From QZLE01 sp033852075 (GTDB taxonomy: Bacteria > Pseudomonadota > Gammaproteobacteria > QZLD01): 64,000 nucleotides of DNA. Positions 24,356 to 34,331 of this stretch are shown here, one piece after another. Location: contig JAWSVC010000010.1 in NCBI GenBank assembly GCA_033852075.1, positions 1 through 64,000 on the forward strand, in the 5' to 3' direction. Each line of letters opens with the position of its first letter. Within the stretch, counting starts at the first letter, position 1. Below the pieces are notes generated by a model. That model saw only the letters and a program-made list of their open reading frames with translations. It was not told the origin of the DNA and did no database searches. The position numbers were made by a program, and so were the translations under genes.

Positions 24356-25324
24356 TTATAACTTAGCTATCTGTTCTTTTGGCCACCCCCAGCGATCCCA
24401 GTCTCCATCAAGCATCGCAGAAAATCCGGATATCGGCGGCATTCCTTCGCAGATTAGCATTGTTGGTTGAATGCGGTCTGAACCCTCGGTCCACCAAATG
24501 GTGTGTTGTGGGAATAGGCGCCGGATTAGGATTTGAGTAATTCCTGGCATAAATGGGGTGGTGTCTTCGATTGATTCCAATGGTAGTGTCAGGGTTTGGC
24601 GGCTATGATGCGGGGTTTCAATCGAATAGTTGGTTATGCTCTGCGTACTTTTTTCCTGAGCGATATCTGCCAGAATTGGTAGATCTGCAGCTGCTGCCAG
24701 AAGGTCTTCGATATTTATGTCTTCTTCTAGTCCTTTTAACATTACATCTTGGGCGGCTTTAAACCATTCACTGCCATTACGCATAACATTCAACGGTTCG
24801 TCGTCGATAAATTCGATCATTGTAAATGGGAAATAGCGACCAACCTTGTCGACGCTGGGGATCATAATGCCGCAGAAGCCGTTAGCACAGCAGGCGCCTG
24901 GGGAAATAGCGAAACGCCAGATAGGGCTGGTAAGATATGTCTCTAGCCACAGGTTTTCCAGCTGTTCTTGGCTGGCTCCAATGACGGTTTGAGTCCATTG
25001 GTTCCATGGGGTTAAGAATTCATCAGGAAGATTGCGGCTGACAAAATCTCCGTGAGCTGGGATCTTGCCGCAAAAGCCGGCAGTGGCTTCTCGAGGTTCT
25101 GTAACCTGAGATTCGTTTGCCTGGGGTGTCTGAGGATTTTCATATGGCTGAGGCTCTATTTGCTCTAGCTGAGGCTCTGTTAGCTCTGGCTGAGGCTCTT
25201 GCGCATAGGTTTGCTCACCAGGTTGAAGTGTTTCCTGGTGAGGGTAGTCTGCATTATTTTCCGTATAGTTATTCTCTGCCATTTTCTTGCCGTTTTGTCT
25301 CTCTTGTGTCCTTGTCTCTACCAT
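24356..25324 (-). CDS. tagF: TagF-type T6SS regulator with P/Q/E-rich N-terminus
   Basis: A 322-residue protein. The C-terminal two thirds (from about residue 80) match TagF (DUF2094): ATAGFCGKIPAHGDFVSRNL, WNQWTQTVIGASQEQLENLW, SPIWRFAISPGACCANGFCG and IPSVDKVGRYFPFTMIEF. TagF represses T6SS post-translationally by binding the FHA protein in systems studied. The first 80 residues are an unusual disordered region rich in Pro, Gln and Glu. An alternative start at 25282 (MAENNYTE) would shorten it by 14 residues. It lies between tssM and pppA. Confidence 0.88.
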   Translation of the reverse strand: MVETRTQERQNGKKMAENNYTENNADYPHQETLQPGEQTYAQEPQPELTEPQLEQIEPQPYENPQTPQANESQVTEPREATAGFCGKIPAHGDFVSRNLPDEFLTPWNQWTQTVIGASQEQLENLWLETYLTSPIWRFAISPGACCANGFCGIMIPSVDKVGRYFPFTMIEFIDDEPLNVMRNGSEWFKAAQDVMLKGLEEDINIEDLLAAAADLPILADIAQEKSTQSITNYSIETPHHSRQTLTLPLESIEDTTPFMPGITQILIRRLFPQHTIWWTEGSDRIQPTMLICEGMPPISGFSAMLDGDWDRWGWPKEQIAKL

Positions 25325-25371
25325 CTTTAATCGCCAGGTTTTTTCTGCTGGTCAATTAAATTGTGCCCTGC

Positions 25372-28300
25372 CTATAGTTTTGCAGGGCATCTAAATTGCG
25401 CTAAGGCGCTCAGGTCAAATGGGTTGTTGGGGTTGTTTACCCTTAGCTCATATGTTGCCGAGCTTCCCTGTACGCTGAATTCAACTATGTAGGTATCGTT
25501 AACAGATGTACTCTGCAGGTTCATTTCATCCAATAGTCTGAATAGCGCCCATGGCCCTTCTTTGGTCATGCTGGATGGACGTCCGCCACCCGGAGGGGTA
25601 AATACCACTCGGGTTCTACCATCGATATCTTCGCCTGGCCACATCATGTTAACTGTACGAACCGGGCCGTGCATATAGGAGATGCGCTGGCCGCTGATTT
25701 CTAAGATAAATTGGTTAACGTGTTTATCCAGCGTTCTTGGCTTAAGTGCAAACCCAATCTTTGGTTCTGCAGACCCTTTTTCAAAATATGTCTCTCTGAT
25801 TTTTTGCGCATCTTCAAAGAAGCTAAGTGTTCTTTCCGATAGGCCTAGATTTTTCTTCCAGCGCCATGGGGACATAGTGGTATCGACAAACGGTGCGATA
25901 TTGGTTTGGAAGAAACGGTCCAGTGCTCCGTTATAACCGAAATAGGCTCCAAACTCTTTGAGTGATAGTTCATCAATGGCATCAGGGTTCATTGGATATT
26001 TATCGGCAATTGTTTGTTCAAATTCTGCCAGTACTGTCCCGCGCCATATGTTATTAATTTGTTGGTTGGTGCCAGATATGGTTAGAGCTGCGCTATCATG
26101 AGCTGCTTGTTCCAGCCATTCTTTGACTGGTTTTGGCATGTGGCGTGATTTGCGTCTGATCTTATTGACGATACTATTGCCGCCAGCTTGGTCGCGAGTA
26201 GCGTCATAGGCTGCCTGGCCAAAATTGTCGCTGCTGATTAGGCTTTCGACATAGATATTCAGGTCATCAAATAGCGAGATTGCTTTGGCTAACTCTTTGC
26301 CTCCGTTGTAGTCATTTTCTGTAAATTCATTAAGCACCTTAAATTCACGTTCCACTTCTTCACCGGGAAGAGTGATTTTCATTTTGCGCACGTTGCGAGG
26401 GGTTACACGACGGATTTGGTTACGGACTCGAGCTGTTTTTGCATCCAGAGCCATGATTCCAGTAGAACCGCCACCTTTCATGCCGGGAAGCTCCGGTGCT
26501 TTGGTCAGTTCGGTGTTTTCTTTTACTACTTTGAGTAGGCTTGAGATTGGGTCATGGGGGCCTGTTAGGTATGTAAGCAGTTCAACCCCGGCTTCTGGAT
26601 TGGAGTAATTGATAATAGTTAGATCACGGGTAATTCCCTTCCAGTATTCGATGTAATCGGCATAGTATAATTCTTCAACTTTTTTCTGTAGCTCTTTTTC
26701 CATCTCTGCGGTCAGTTCGCCAGTATCATCTCCCATTACCCAGCGTTCTTTGGTTAGGCGCTTGGCGAGAAGGGCGTTCTGAACACGGAAAATAGTATGG
26801 TAGCCACTGTAGGTATACAGTTCTGGAATCGGCTGGTACAAAGGAATGCCTCCGCGGCGACTGAAGAAACGGTTGGCTTTGGTTCCCATAATTTCATTTA
26901 GGCGTACGTCTTTTTCACTCTCTTCTTGAGTGAATTCTTGCTTCAGTTGACGGTAAAGAGTTTCTGCCATTGGTGTTTTAGATAGTTCAAAACGTGCAGC
27001 TTTGACCAGTTCTTCATTCATTTTGGGCACGCGCAGTTTGTTTTGCAGTGCTACGGCAAGGTGTTGCGATAGCTGGGTTCGCAGTTTTTCATTTATTTGG
27101 CCGGGCAGGGTGCGCTTCCAGTCCTCTTCCATCCAGATGGTGAACTCCTCTTTTTCCATCTTTTCTGGCATATAGAGCATGAGGTAACGTTTAAGTGCCG
27201 CATATAGATAATCCGGGTAGTCTTGCCCTTCAATCATCTGCTCTTCAAGGCGGCTTTTTAGGTATGGAACGAAGTATTTATTTATCGCGCGGTAGTAAGT
27301 GCTTTGCGCCTCTTGCCCAAGTTTTTCACCTTGGTACAGGCCAAATCCCATGGTCCACTCTGGGTCCATATCCTTTTCATCGTAGCCGGCTGGGAATTGG
27401 CGTAGTTTGGTGAGTGATTCAGATAGGGTGAATAGGTCGGTGTTGTTATCTAGCTTGCCTGCAGTGTAGTCGGTGTAGTCAACCGTGTGCGCCTTCACTT
27501 CGTCTATAAGGTTGCTGTTTTCACGGTAGCTGTTTATCCAGCCCGCAAGTCCTGCACCGAGGATGGTGAAGAACACCAGGTAGGTGGCGGATAGTAGTAG
27601 GCGGCGACGGCGGTCAAACTTGCGGTTGGTGCCAGCGACATCTGCTTCGGGGAAGATCACTTCCTGGAAGATGCGGGTGAGGAAGAAGCTGCGGCTGGCG
27701 CTCATGTGTGGCTGTACCGCTTGTTGGTCCATGCCGAAGCTGCGGGCCAGGCTGCCCATGATGCGGTCGATCGGGGTGCCAACTTGAGTGCCACTAGCAA
27801 GATATACGCCGCGCATGATTGGCTGATCTTCAAATTTGTTTGGTGCAAATATCTCTTTGATGAAGTTGTCTGCATTGGTCTGCAGGGCGCGCATCTGTTT
27901 TGGGAATTCGTAGATTAAAGACCTGCGGTTGGGGTCGCGCTCTTGCTGGAGTCGAGTGAGCAGACGTTCATTGGCGCGTTGTAGTAGTTCAAGGAAACGG
28001 CCATTGAACTCTGCAATTACATCGTTGTTTGCCTTGGTATCGTTGCTGTTGAAGGTAACTCCCCAGATTTGTGAGCGCTCTTCGCGGCTTAGGTCGTCAA
28101 AAAACTCAAGGAAGCCAGCGATAAGGTCGGCTTTGGTGAACATAATATAAACTGGGAAGCTCATCCCTAATTGTTGGTTGAGCTCTGTTAGCCTTTTGCG
28201 GATGGCGCGCGCCTGAATGTTACGCTCGGCCTCGGTCTGGGTGAGTAGGTCGGTGATGCTGACTGCAACCACGGCTCCATTGATTGGGCGGCGCGGACGA

Positions 28301-28938
28301 TGCTTTTTTAGGATCTCCATAAAGTTTGACCAGCCCTTGCTGTCGGATTCGGCATGGCTGTCTTGAGTGGTGAAACGTCCTGCGGTGTCAATAAGGACTG
28401 CTTCATCGGTAAACCACCAGTCGCAGTTTCTTGTGCCGCCAATGCCGTGAATGGCGTTTTTACCCATGCGGTCGGCAAGCGGAAAATTAAGTCCGGAATT
28501 TACTAGCGCAGTGGTTTTACCAGACCCTGGTGGACCAATGATGATGTACCATGGTAGTTGATAGAGTTTAAGTTTGCCTTTGAGCTTCATCCCTTTAAGC
28601 GTGGTAAGAGCTTCTTGCATGCGCTCTTTGATTTGGCTGGCTTCGGCATCTAGTGCGGCATCTTGTTCGCTGACGCCCTCATCGATGATGTCTTCTACTA
28701 CCTTGTTATTGGTTTTTTTCGATTTGGCCAGATAGAGCATGCCCCAAATCATCCACAATACAAACATGATGAAGATGACGATCAGACGGGTGATCTCTCC
28801 TGCCAGTGGTTCTGCCTCGGCAATGGCAATTAATGGGCCGATAAACCAGACCAGTAATGATAGAGCTATTAAACCGATGATCCCCAGAGTCCATCGGTTG
28901 AATATTAATTTTCCTAATGTTTTAAAAAAAGCCTTCAT
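25372..28938 (-). CDS. tssM: TssM membrane-complex protein (IcmF)
   Basis: A 1188-residue inner-membrane T6SS protein that links the membrane complex to the outer-membrane lipoprotein TssJ. Hydrophobic helices lie at about 19-39, 52-71 and 453-470. A cytoplasmic P-loop GPPGSGKTTA (135-142) is intact, unlike in some homologues. DTAGRFTTQD and the IcmF-related block are present. The C-terminal periplasmic part ends with WPGEDIDGRTRVVFTPPGGG and a beta-rich tail, as expected for the TssJ-binding region. It follows tssL by 51 nt. Confidence 0.96.
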   Translation of the reverse strand: MKAFFKTLGKLIFNRWTLGIIGLIALSLLVWFIGPLIAIAEAEPLAGEITRLIVIFIMFVLWMIWGMLYLAKSKKTNNKVVEDIIDEGVSEQDAALDAEASQIKERMQEALTTLKGMKLKGKLKLYQLPWYIIIGPPGSGKTTALVNSGLNFPLADRMGKNAIHGIGGTRNCDWWFTDEAVLIDTAGRFTTQDSHAESDSKGWSNFMEILKKHRPRRPINGAVVAVSITDLLTQTEAERNIQARAIRKRLTELNQQLGMSFPVYIMFTKADLIAGFLEFFDDLSREERSQIWGVTFNSNDTKANNDVIAEFNGRFLELLQRANERLLTRLQQERDPNRRSLIYEFPKQMRALQTNADNFIKEIFAPNKFEDQPIMRGVYLASGTQVGTPIDRIMGSLARSFGMDQQAVQPHMSASRSFFLTRIFQEVIFPEADVAGTNRKFDRRRRLLLSATYLVFFTILGAGLAGWINSYRENSNLIDEVKAHTVDYTDYTAGKLDNNTDLFTLSESLTKLRQFPAGYDEKDMDPEWTMGFGLYQGEKLGQEAQSTYYRAINKYFVPYLKSRLEEQMIEGQDYPDYLYAALKRYLMLYMPEKMEKEEFTIWMEEDWKRTLPGQINEKLRTQLSQHLAVALQNKLRVPKMNEELVKAARFELSKTPMAETLYRQLKQEFTQEESEKDVRLNEIMGTKANRFFSRRGGIPLYQPIPELYTYSGYHTIFRVQNALLAKRLTKERWVMGDDTGELTAEMEKELQKKVEELYYADYIEYWKGITRDLTIINYSNPEAGVELLTYLTGPHDPISSLLKVVKENTELTKAPELPGMKGGGSTGIMALDAKTARVRNQIRRVTPRNVRKMKITLPGEEVEREFKVLNEFTENDYNGGKELAKAISLFDDLNIYVESLISSDNFGQAAYDATRDQAGGNSIVNKIRRKSRHMPKPVKEWLEQAAHDSAALTISGTNQQINNIWRGTVLAEFEQTIADKYPMNPDAIDELSLKEFGAYFGYNGALDRFFQTNIAPFVDTTMSPWRWKKNLGLSERTLSFFEDAQKIRETYFEKGSAEPKIGFALKPRTLDKHVNQFILEISGQRISYMHGPVRTVNMMWPGEDIDGRTRVVFTPPGGGRPSSMTKEGPWALFRLLDEMNLQSTSVNDTYIVEFSVQGSSATYELRVNNPNNPFDLSALAQFRCPAKL

Positions 28939-28989
28939 AGTTTTTCTTTAACCTTTTCTCGATACTTCTCTCGGTATTTAGACGCTTAT

Positions 28990-30570
28990 TTACTGTAGTA
29001 GTGTGATTTCAACACGACGATTCAGGCTGCGGCCCTCTTTAGTTGTGTTTTCATACAATGGTTCGGTGTCGCCGCGCCCTTCAACAGTTATCCGCTTCTT
29101 TAGTGCGTCGTTAATGGCAATTTTTTCAGTTACCGCCTTGGCCCTGGCGACAGAAAGATGCCAGTTGGACGGGAATTTCGGAGTGAAAATCGGTATGTTA
29201 TCGGTGTGGCCGATGATAAAGATCTCACCCTCGGTTTGGGTAAGGGCATCAGCTATCTTTTGCAGTACAGGTAAGATTCCGGTTGCTACCCTGGCAGTTC
29301 CGGATGCGAACAGGCCACTGTTATTGATTCTGATGGTTATTTGTCCTGGGATTCCTTCGATTTCTACTAATCCTTGTTGGATCTCAGGTTGTAGTAGACG
29401 GCGCAGGGTATTGGCTTGGTCCACCTCTTCTTTCGGAGGAGGCAGTTTCTTTTCTTCTTTGGTTGGTCCCCATGGAACTAGAGCATGGATATCTTTATGA
29501 ACTGGGTTGGATAGTTCATTGAGGTGCCAGCTAAAGCCCATGAATACGCCGACGATAATCAGTGATAGTACCGACATAATTACCCAAGTTGGAACCAGTC
29601 CTCGCAAGCGGGTGAAGCGTTTTTCGGTGGAACGCCAGTTGGGTGACAACTCTTTTTGGTAGTCGCCCATATGTGGGCGTAATACGCGGAAAATGCGGTC
29701 GCGGATTTCGTCGTGCTGAATTGTGCCTCGTTCAACTACGCGCAGTTTGCCCATAAAGCCAAGTGACATAGCGATATAGATTAGCTCTAGTAGGTTACGG
29801 CTATAGTCTGGTGCACGCAGGGCGTTTTCTAGAATCTGGTAGACATGCTCTCCACCCCAGGTTTCGCGGTGGAATGATGTGAGCAGGCTCTCGGTGCTCC
29901 AGAAGCTATGGCTGCCCCATGGAGTGTTGAGTACGGTTTCATCAATAAGCGCACATAGGGTGTAGCGTGCATTGAATACGGTTTCCGGGTCGATCTGGTA
30001 GTCGCGCAGGCGACGTTCATATTCGCGTACTAGCTCTACCGTTTTTTGGTAAAGCAGGCGTACATCCGGGTGGGAAGGGGTGTTGCGTAATTGGGTTACC
30101 AGTGACAGGATAGTACCGGCGGCATCGACCAGTGGGTTCATCTCTAGCGATGGGCCTGATTGCATTCTCTGTTGTGGAGGTTGCTGCCCGTATGGTTGTT
30201 GTCCTTGAGGAGGGTATTGCTGTCCCTGTGGTGGATATGACTGCCCGTAGCCTGGTTGCTGATTGTAAGGAGGCTGCTGTTGATGCTGTGGTTGTTGTCC
30301 GTAAGGCGGTTGTTGTTGCCCAGGAGGAACAACAAAATTTTCATTTGGTGGAATCTGTTGTTGTGGTGGATATTGCGGTTGGGCATATGGATCGAAACCA
30401 CCTTCTTGTGGAGGTTGTTGTCCGTATGGCTGTTGTGGTGGATATTGCTGTCCACCACCTTGCGGAGGAGCCGGTTGTTGTGGTTGGTTTTGCTGCCCCC
30501 CGGCAGCAGCACCTCCGGGTCTTGGTCTTATTATGGTGCTGTTTCGCCCTGAATTATTGTCGTTGTGCAC
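28990..30570 (-). CDS. tssL: TssL (DotU) with OmpA-like peptidoglycan-binding domain
   Basis: A 526-residue T6SS membrane-complex protein. The first 140 residues are very rich in Pro, Gln, Gly and Tyr and look disordered. The DotU domain follows (NPLVDAAGTILSLVTQLR, ALIDETVLNTPWGSHSFWST, FHRETWGGEHVYQILE). A membrane helix lies at about 335-357. A C-terminal OmpA domain has FIIGHTDNIPIF and NWHLSVARAKAV, which anchor the complex to peptidoglycan. The start is GTG at 30570 with AAAGGG just upstream, overlapping the end of tssK closely. Confidence 0.94.
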   Translation of the reverse strand: MHNDNNSGRNSTIIRPRPGGAAAGGQQNQPQQPAPPQGGGQQYPPQQPYGQQPPQEGGFDPYAQPQYPPQQQIPPNENFVVPPGQQQPPYGQQPQHQQQPPYNQQPGYGQSYPPQGQQYPPQGQQPYGQQPPQQRMQSGPSLEMNPLVDAAGTILSLVTQLRNTPSHPDVRLLYQKTVELVREYERRLRDYQIDPETVFNARYTLCALIDETVLNTPWGSHSFWSTESLLTSFHRETWGGEHVYQILENALRAPDYSRNLLELIYIAMSLGFMGKLRVVERGTIQHDEIRDRIFRVLRPHMGDYQKELSPNWRSTEKRFTRLRGLVPTWVIMSVLSLIIVGVFMGFSWHLNELSNPVHKDIHALVPWGPTKEEKKLPPPKEEVDQANTLRRLLQPEIQQGLVEIEGIPGQITIRINNSGLFASGTARVATGILPVLQKIADALTQTEGEIFIIGHTDNIPIFTPKFPSNWHLSVARAKAVTEKIAINDALKKRITVEGRGDTEPLYENTTKEGRSLNRRVEITLLQ

Positions 30571-30575
30571 GTGTA

Positions 30576-31910
30576 TTACCCTTTAATTGCCCAGAATTCC
30601 ATCGCTAGTGATGGGAAGTTTCCGGAGATGTGGAATGCAAATCCACCTGAATCTGATAGTTGGTTCCAGTAGTCGTTATTTTTGTCGAGTTGGAAGTAGT
30701 GGTAGCCTGCGTGGTATGGAATCTGACGCGGCGCTACTGAAAGTGCAGTAATGCCAATGCCTGGCAGGTTGTTGTTTACTAATTCGCTGATGCGCTCGAC
30801 CGGCCCAATCTTGATTTGAGATGGGAAGCGGTGGCGTAGTTCGTCGACCGGTATGTCGGCACTGACTGCCAGTACAAATTGAGCACTTCCCAATAGTTGG
30901 CGGTTGCTGATGGTAGAAACACGTACGCCAAACTTTCGTTCTTCCAACGGTAGGGAGATGGCGTTTTGTTCTAGAACCATGCTTAGCTGTTGGTGTAGTA
31001 CTGCCATCATTGGTGCAAAAGTGTTTTCCAGATCGTCGTGTTTGTAGATCGGGAATTCTTCCGGTCTTTTTGTTTTGCTAACAAATGTTGATAGGTCGCC
31101 GGCGATCTCAGTCATTAGTCTAAATAATAGTTCCGGATGCAAGTCGGGGAGAGTCGAGTAGTGAGATACTACCGGTTGATAGCGATTGACGGTTTGTAGT
31201 AGCAGGAAGTCAGCAATAGCTGCTGCTCCACCTTGACCTGACTGCAGAAAACGACCGGCTAGTGCTTGGCCTCGCTGATGTAGTAGCCCTTTGATTTCTT
31301 GCATGTAGCCGTTGAGTTTTAGATTGTCGTGGCATGACATACATGGCGGAATAAAATTTTTGTCTAAACTAACCGAGTTGTCGGTGCGTACCTCACGAAT
31401 GCGAGCAATCGGAATTGAAGTATAGCCGCCAAGATCATCTGGGTTGATTGAGAAATTTAGGCGCAGTTTACCAACTTCTACTTCCTCCAATGTGTTATCG
31501 CCCAGATTTTGATCGAGGATCTCTTTCTCTTCGCGGATGTATCTGGTGGTTCCGTCTCTATCTTCAAGCGGTCCAGTGTGTGGTGTTCCTGGACGATAGA
31601 GAGGAAGGGTTAAATAGACTATGCGGTCGCGAACTGAGGTATCGACATCTAGAGGTGTTGGTGATGCGTCATCGTCTGGTAGATTGAATGGGGTGCCATC
31701 CGGGAAGATGCCGGTGCAGGAGATTAGACTGAATTTGCCTAACTCTAGTAATTTAGTATCAATCTCTAAATTAATGATGCCCCAGCTATAGGGGCGAATT
31801 GGTGCGCAGCGGTTTTCCAGCCTGGCTTCCAAATACCTGTCATGCTGTTGGAAATGGTGTGGTCCAAGGAACATTCCCTCAGACCAGATGATTTTATTTT
31901 TTAATGACAT
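30576..31910 (-). CDS. tssK: TssK baseplate adaptor (ImpJ/VasE)
   Basis: A 444-residue trimeric adaptor connecting the baseplate to TssL/TssM. It starts with the diagnostic IIWSEGMFLGPHHFQQHDRY. It continues with PYSWGIINLEIDTKLLELGK, FPDGTPFNLPDDD, the mid-protein LLLQTVNRYQPVVSHYSTLP and a C-terminal YFQLDKNNDYWNQLSDSGGF. Its ATG overlaps the tssJ stop by 1 nt (TAATG), and tssL begins 5 nt after its stop, so tssJKL are translationally coupled. Confidence 0.96.
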   Translation of the reverse strand: MSLKNKIIWSEGMFLGPHHFQQHDRYLEARLENRCAPIRPYSWGIINLEIDTKLLELGKFSLISCTGIFPDGTPFNLPDDDASPTPLDVDTSVRDRIVYLTLPLYRPGTPHTGPLEDRDGTTRYIREEKEILDQNLGDNTLEEVEVGKLRLNFSINPDDLGGYTSIPIARIREVRTDNSVSLDKNFIPPCMSCHDNLKLNGYMQEIKGLLHQRGQALAGRFLQSGQGGAAAIADFLLLQTVNRYQPVVSHYSTLPDLHPELLFRLMTEIAGDLSTFVSKTKRPEEFPIYKHDDLENTFAPMMAVLHQQLSMVLEQNAISLPLEERKFGVRVSTISNRQLLGSAQFVLAVSADIPVDELRHRFPSQIKIGPVERISELVNNNLPGIGITALSVAPRQIPYHAGYHYFQLDKNNDYWNQLSDSGGFAFHISGNFPSLAMEFWAIKG

Positions 31911-32437
31911 TACTCTTTTTCTTCTGTAAATATGCTTAAACGGTCAAGAGCGATAAGAAATTTCTTGTCTTGTTTTGGATCAACCTTGATTACGGCACGC
32001 CAGCGCGCGTTTTCAATGTCACGGTATGCTGCCAGGATGCCGATGAATTTGGTATTGCTTTCTAGTTGCATCTTGTGGTCCAGTTCATCTCCTGGCTTGA
32101 ATACAAACTGGTCTTTACCAAGCAGGTCTACTGATAGGGTTCCTTCCGGATCTTCATAGAGCGCGAAAAAGTCGTTATTGTCAAAAACGGTGCGGGAAGA
32201 AAGTTGGTGGATTCTTACGACTACAGGTGATGGATTCCCGTTTTGATCTGGATTGATGTTTTTGGCAATCTCGAATTGCAGCTCCGTTACGATTGGTTTT
32301 TCTTCCTTGGCTTCCATAAATGGGATAAGGTCGGCAACCTTGGTTTCGCCACAGCCGCTTAGTAGTCCGATCGCAAACATAATTGCCCAGATTTTAAGAA
32401 GAAGTCCTGTTTTCAAAAAATTAGTGATTTTAAGCAT
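31910..32437 (-). CDS. tssJ: TssJ outer-membrane lipoprotein
   Basis: A 175-residue lipoprotein. It has a signal peptide with a typical lipobox, IGLLSGC, so Cys at about residue 29 would be lipidated. The mature part has the beta-sandwich segments KPIVTELQFEIAKNINPDQN, PVVVRIHQLSSRTVFDNNDF and a final FLIALDRLSIF. TssJ docks the TssM periplasmic end to the outer membrane. It is coupled to tssK. Confidence 0.92.
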   Translation of the reverse strand: MLKITNFLKTGLLLKIWAIMFAIGLLSGCGETKVADLIPFMEAKEEKPIVTELQFEIAKNINPDQNGNPSPVVVRIHQLSSRTVFDNNDFFALYEDPEGTLSVDLLGKDQFVFKPGDELDHKMQLESNTKFIGILAAYRDIENARWRAVIKVDPKQDKKFLIALDRLSIFTEEKE

Positions 32438-32561
32438 AATGATCTGTTTCCATTAACTGATTGTTTATCTTTTCCAAGCCCCGTATTTTACAGATAGTTT
32501 ATTAATCTGTTTTTAACATCCTTTTTTTTCTATAGTCCAATAATATATTGTAGTTTAAAGA

Positions 32562-34250
32562 TTATTTAAAGCCTTTCGATTGCTTTTCATAGGCGCGAGC
32601 AAATTCTTCACCGAACAGTTTTTGCACATTGTCTTCTGCTTCCTGTCTTACCTCATGGTGAATCTTTTTGTATTGCTCCCAGTAGTTGGCCTTTTTCATA
32701 AATGCAGATTTGCTGGCATGACTGATGATATTTTCAGGTTCAAATTTGTCCAGTAGTGATGTTAACGCTCCCTGAAATCCAGCCATTAGTGCTAGTTGGT
32801 GGGTCTTGATATCAATAATTGCTTCTTCCATTGCTTTTACCGGAGGTAAGTAACTGGGACTGGTTTTAACAAAAAGGTTACTCATTGCGTCTTCAAAAGA
32901 AGGGGAAAACTTCAGAGGATTGTTTTCTGCCGGGCGAATCATGGTTTGGTTAGCGCGGAATTCGCTTTTTAAATTGGTGCGTGCTCGTAGAATTTCCATT
33001 ACTCCTTCAACAGTGCTGCGCAGCATCTTGCCGGCGGTTTCCATAAACTCTGTGCTAACGTTGTCGGGTATTTGCGAACGGTCGACGCCTAGGCCGCGAA
33101 TTAGTGCTTCTACTAACTGCGAGTCGCTTGCATTAGAAGAATATTCTTGCGGTGCGGTCGGTTGTGGTGGTTGGTAGGGCTGGTGTGGTTGAATCTGTGG
33201 CGGCACTGGTGGTATAGATGCAGGTTGTTCCTGAATCGGTTGGATTGGAGCTTGTTCAGCCGGAGGTGCTGGCTGAATAGGTTCTGGTTGAACCTGTGGG
33301 ATGTCTGCAAATGGATTAGGTTGGTCTGCTTGTGGTGGTTTTATTCCTGTGTTATCAAAAACGGGTTCATCAAAGATTGGTTGATCAAATTTCTGCTTGT
33401 CAAAGCTGGGTTCGTCAAAACTGGGCTCATCAAAGCTAGGCGGAGTCAGTGAACGCTGTGGGTTTATTGGAGTTACATTATCTGTAGGAGGAATATTTGC
33501 AGGTTTGTTGGGTTGGAATCCTTCCGGAATTATTGGTTCGGGAATATCGATAGGTCTTCCCAACTCTTCATTTGACATCTCGCCCTTAGTTAAATCGATA
33601 TCATCAAATGAAGGGAGGGAGTGGACATTGTTTCCAGGATGCTGGTTTTCAAAACCAGTTGGTTCTGATGCGGGTGCCGACATATTCCAATTGTCTGGGA
33701 TTACTACATTGGGGGTGCCGACTGGTGCTGAAATTGGTTGTGATGGTGCTTGCGGTTTTATTTCGGGAGGCTGAAAAAAATTATCTTCTTCGCCAAAGTC
33801 CATTGGTTTTAATGTGGGTGGATTTCCTGCCGGTGGCTGGTTGTTGTCTTCAAATGATGGGGTTAAACCTGCGAACATTGGATCTTGACCAGCTGGTTGT
33901 TGTGGCTGGGAAGATTGGGAGCTTGCTCCTTCGCCAAGTACTACATCCAGTTCGTATTCTCCCAGAGTAATGTGATCTCCATTGTTGAGTCTTACGCTGT
34001 TACCATGGCCGAGAGGAGTGTCAGATTTGTTGATAAACAGGCCGTTGGTAGATGTGTCGTTTATATAATATTGACCATTGGTATAAGTAACTGTTGCATG
34101 TTGACCAGAAATTATTCTTTCCGGATCTGGTAATACCCAGTCATTATCCAGTGACCGCCCCATGGTGAAATTACAGCTGGAAAAGGTTTTTTCCGGTTCT
34201 TGATCTGGTGATAGTCTGTGATAACTAACTACTTTAAATGTTATGTCCAT
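32562..34250 (-). CDS. tagH: TagH / Fha FHA-domain protein
   Basis: A 562-residue protein with an N-terminal FHA domain (GRSLDNDWVLPDPERIISGQ then HATV and NDTSTNGLFIN), which binds phosphothreonine. The centre (about 115-370) is low complexity, rich in Pro, Gln, Phe, Asp and Glu, with tandem repeats of a short F(D/N)EPSFDE type unit around residues 270-300. The C-terminal 190 residues match the TagH domain of T6SS FHA proteins (SFEDAMSNLFVKTSPSYLPP, GFQGALTSLLDKFEPENII). It is the expected target of PppA and TagF. It opens the T6SS block on the minus strand. Confidence 0.9.
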   Translation of the reverse strand: MDITFKVVSYHRLSPDQEPEKTFSSCNFTMGRSLDNDWVLPDPERIISGQHATVTYTNGQYYINDTSTNGLFINKSDTPLGHGNSVRLNNGDHITLGEYELDVVLGEGASSQSSQPQQPAGQDPMFAGLTPSFEDNNQPPAGNPPTLKPMDFGEEDNFFQPPEIKPQAPSQPISAPVGTPNVVIPDNWNMSAPASEPTGFENQHPGNNVHSLPSFDDIDLTKGEMSNEELGRPIDIPEPIIPEGFQPNKPANIPPTDNVTPINPQRSLTPPSFDEPSFDEPSFDKQKFDQPIFDEPVFDNTGIKPPQADQPNPFADIPQVQPEPIQPAPPAEQAPIQPIQEQPASIPPVPPQIQPHQPYQPPQPTAPQEYSSNASDSQLVEALIRGLGVDRSQIPDNVSTEFMETAGKMLRSTVEGVMEILRARTNLKSEFRANQTMIRPAENNPLKFSPSFEDAMSNLFVKTSPSYLPPVKAMEEAIIDIKTHQLALMAGFQGALTSLLDKFEPENIISHASKSAFMKKANYWEQYKKIHHEVRQEAEDNVQKLFGEEFARAYEKQSKGFK

Positions 34251-34331
34251 GATTCAAATCTGTTTTGTTTTCGTTAAAACCATTCTTAATATTATATCGT
34301 AAAAATTGGTTTAATGTAGTTTCTTAGTTGG

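Noticed and set aside
30132..30608. Long plus-strand open frames opposite tssL
   Set aside because: They are shadows of the Pro/Gln-rich minus-strand coding sequence and give Val-rich, non-protein-like translations. The same holds for frames opposite tagH.
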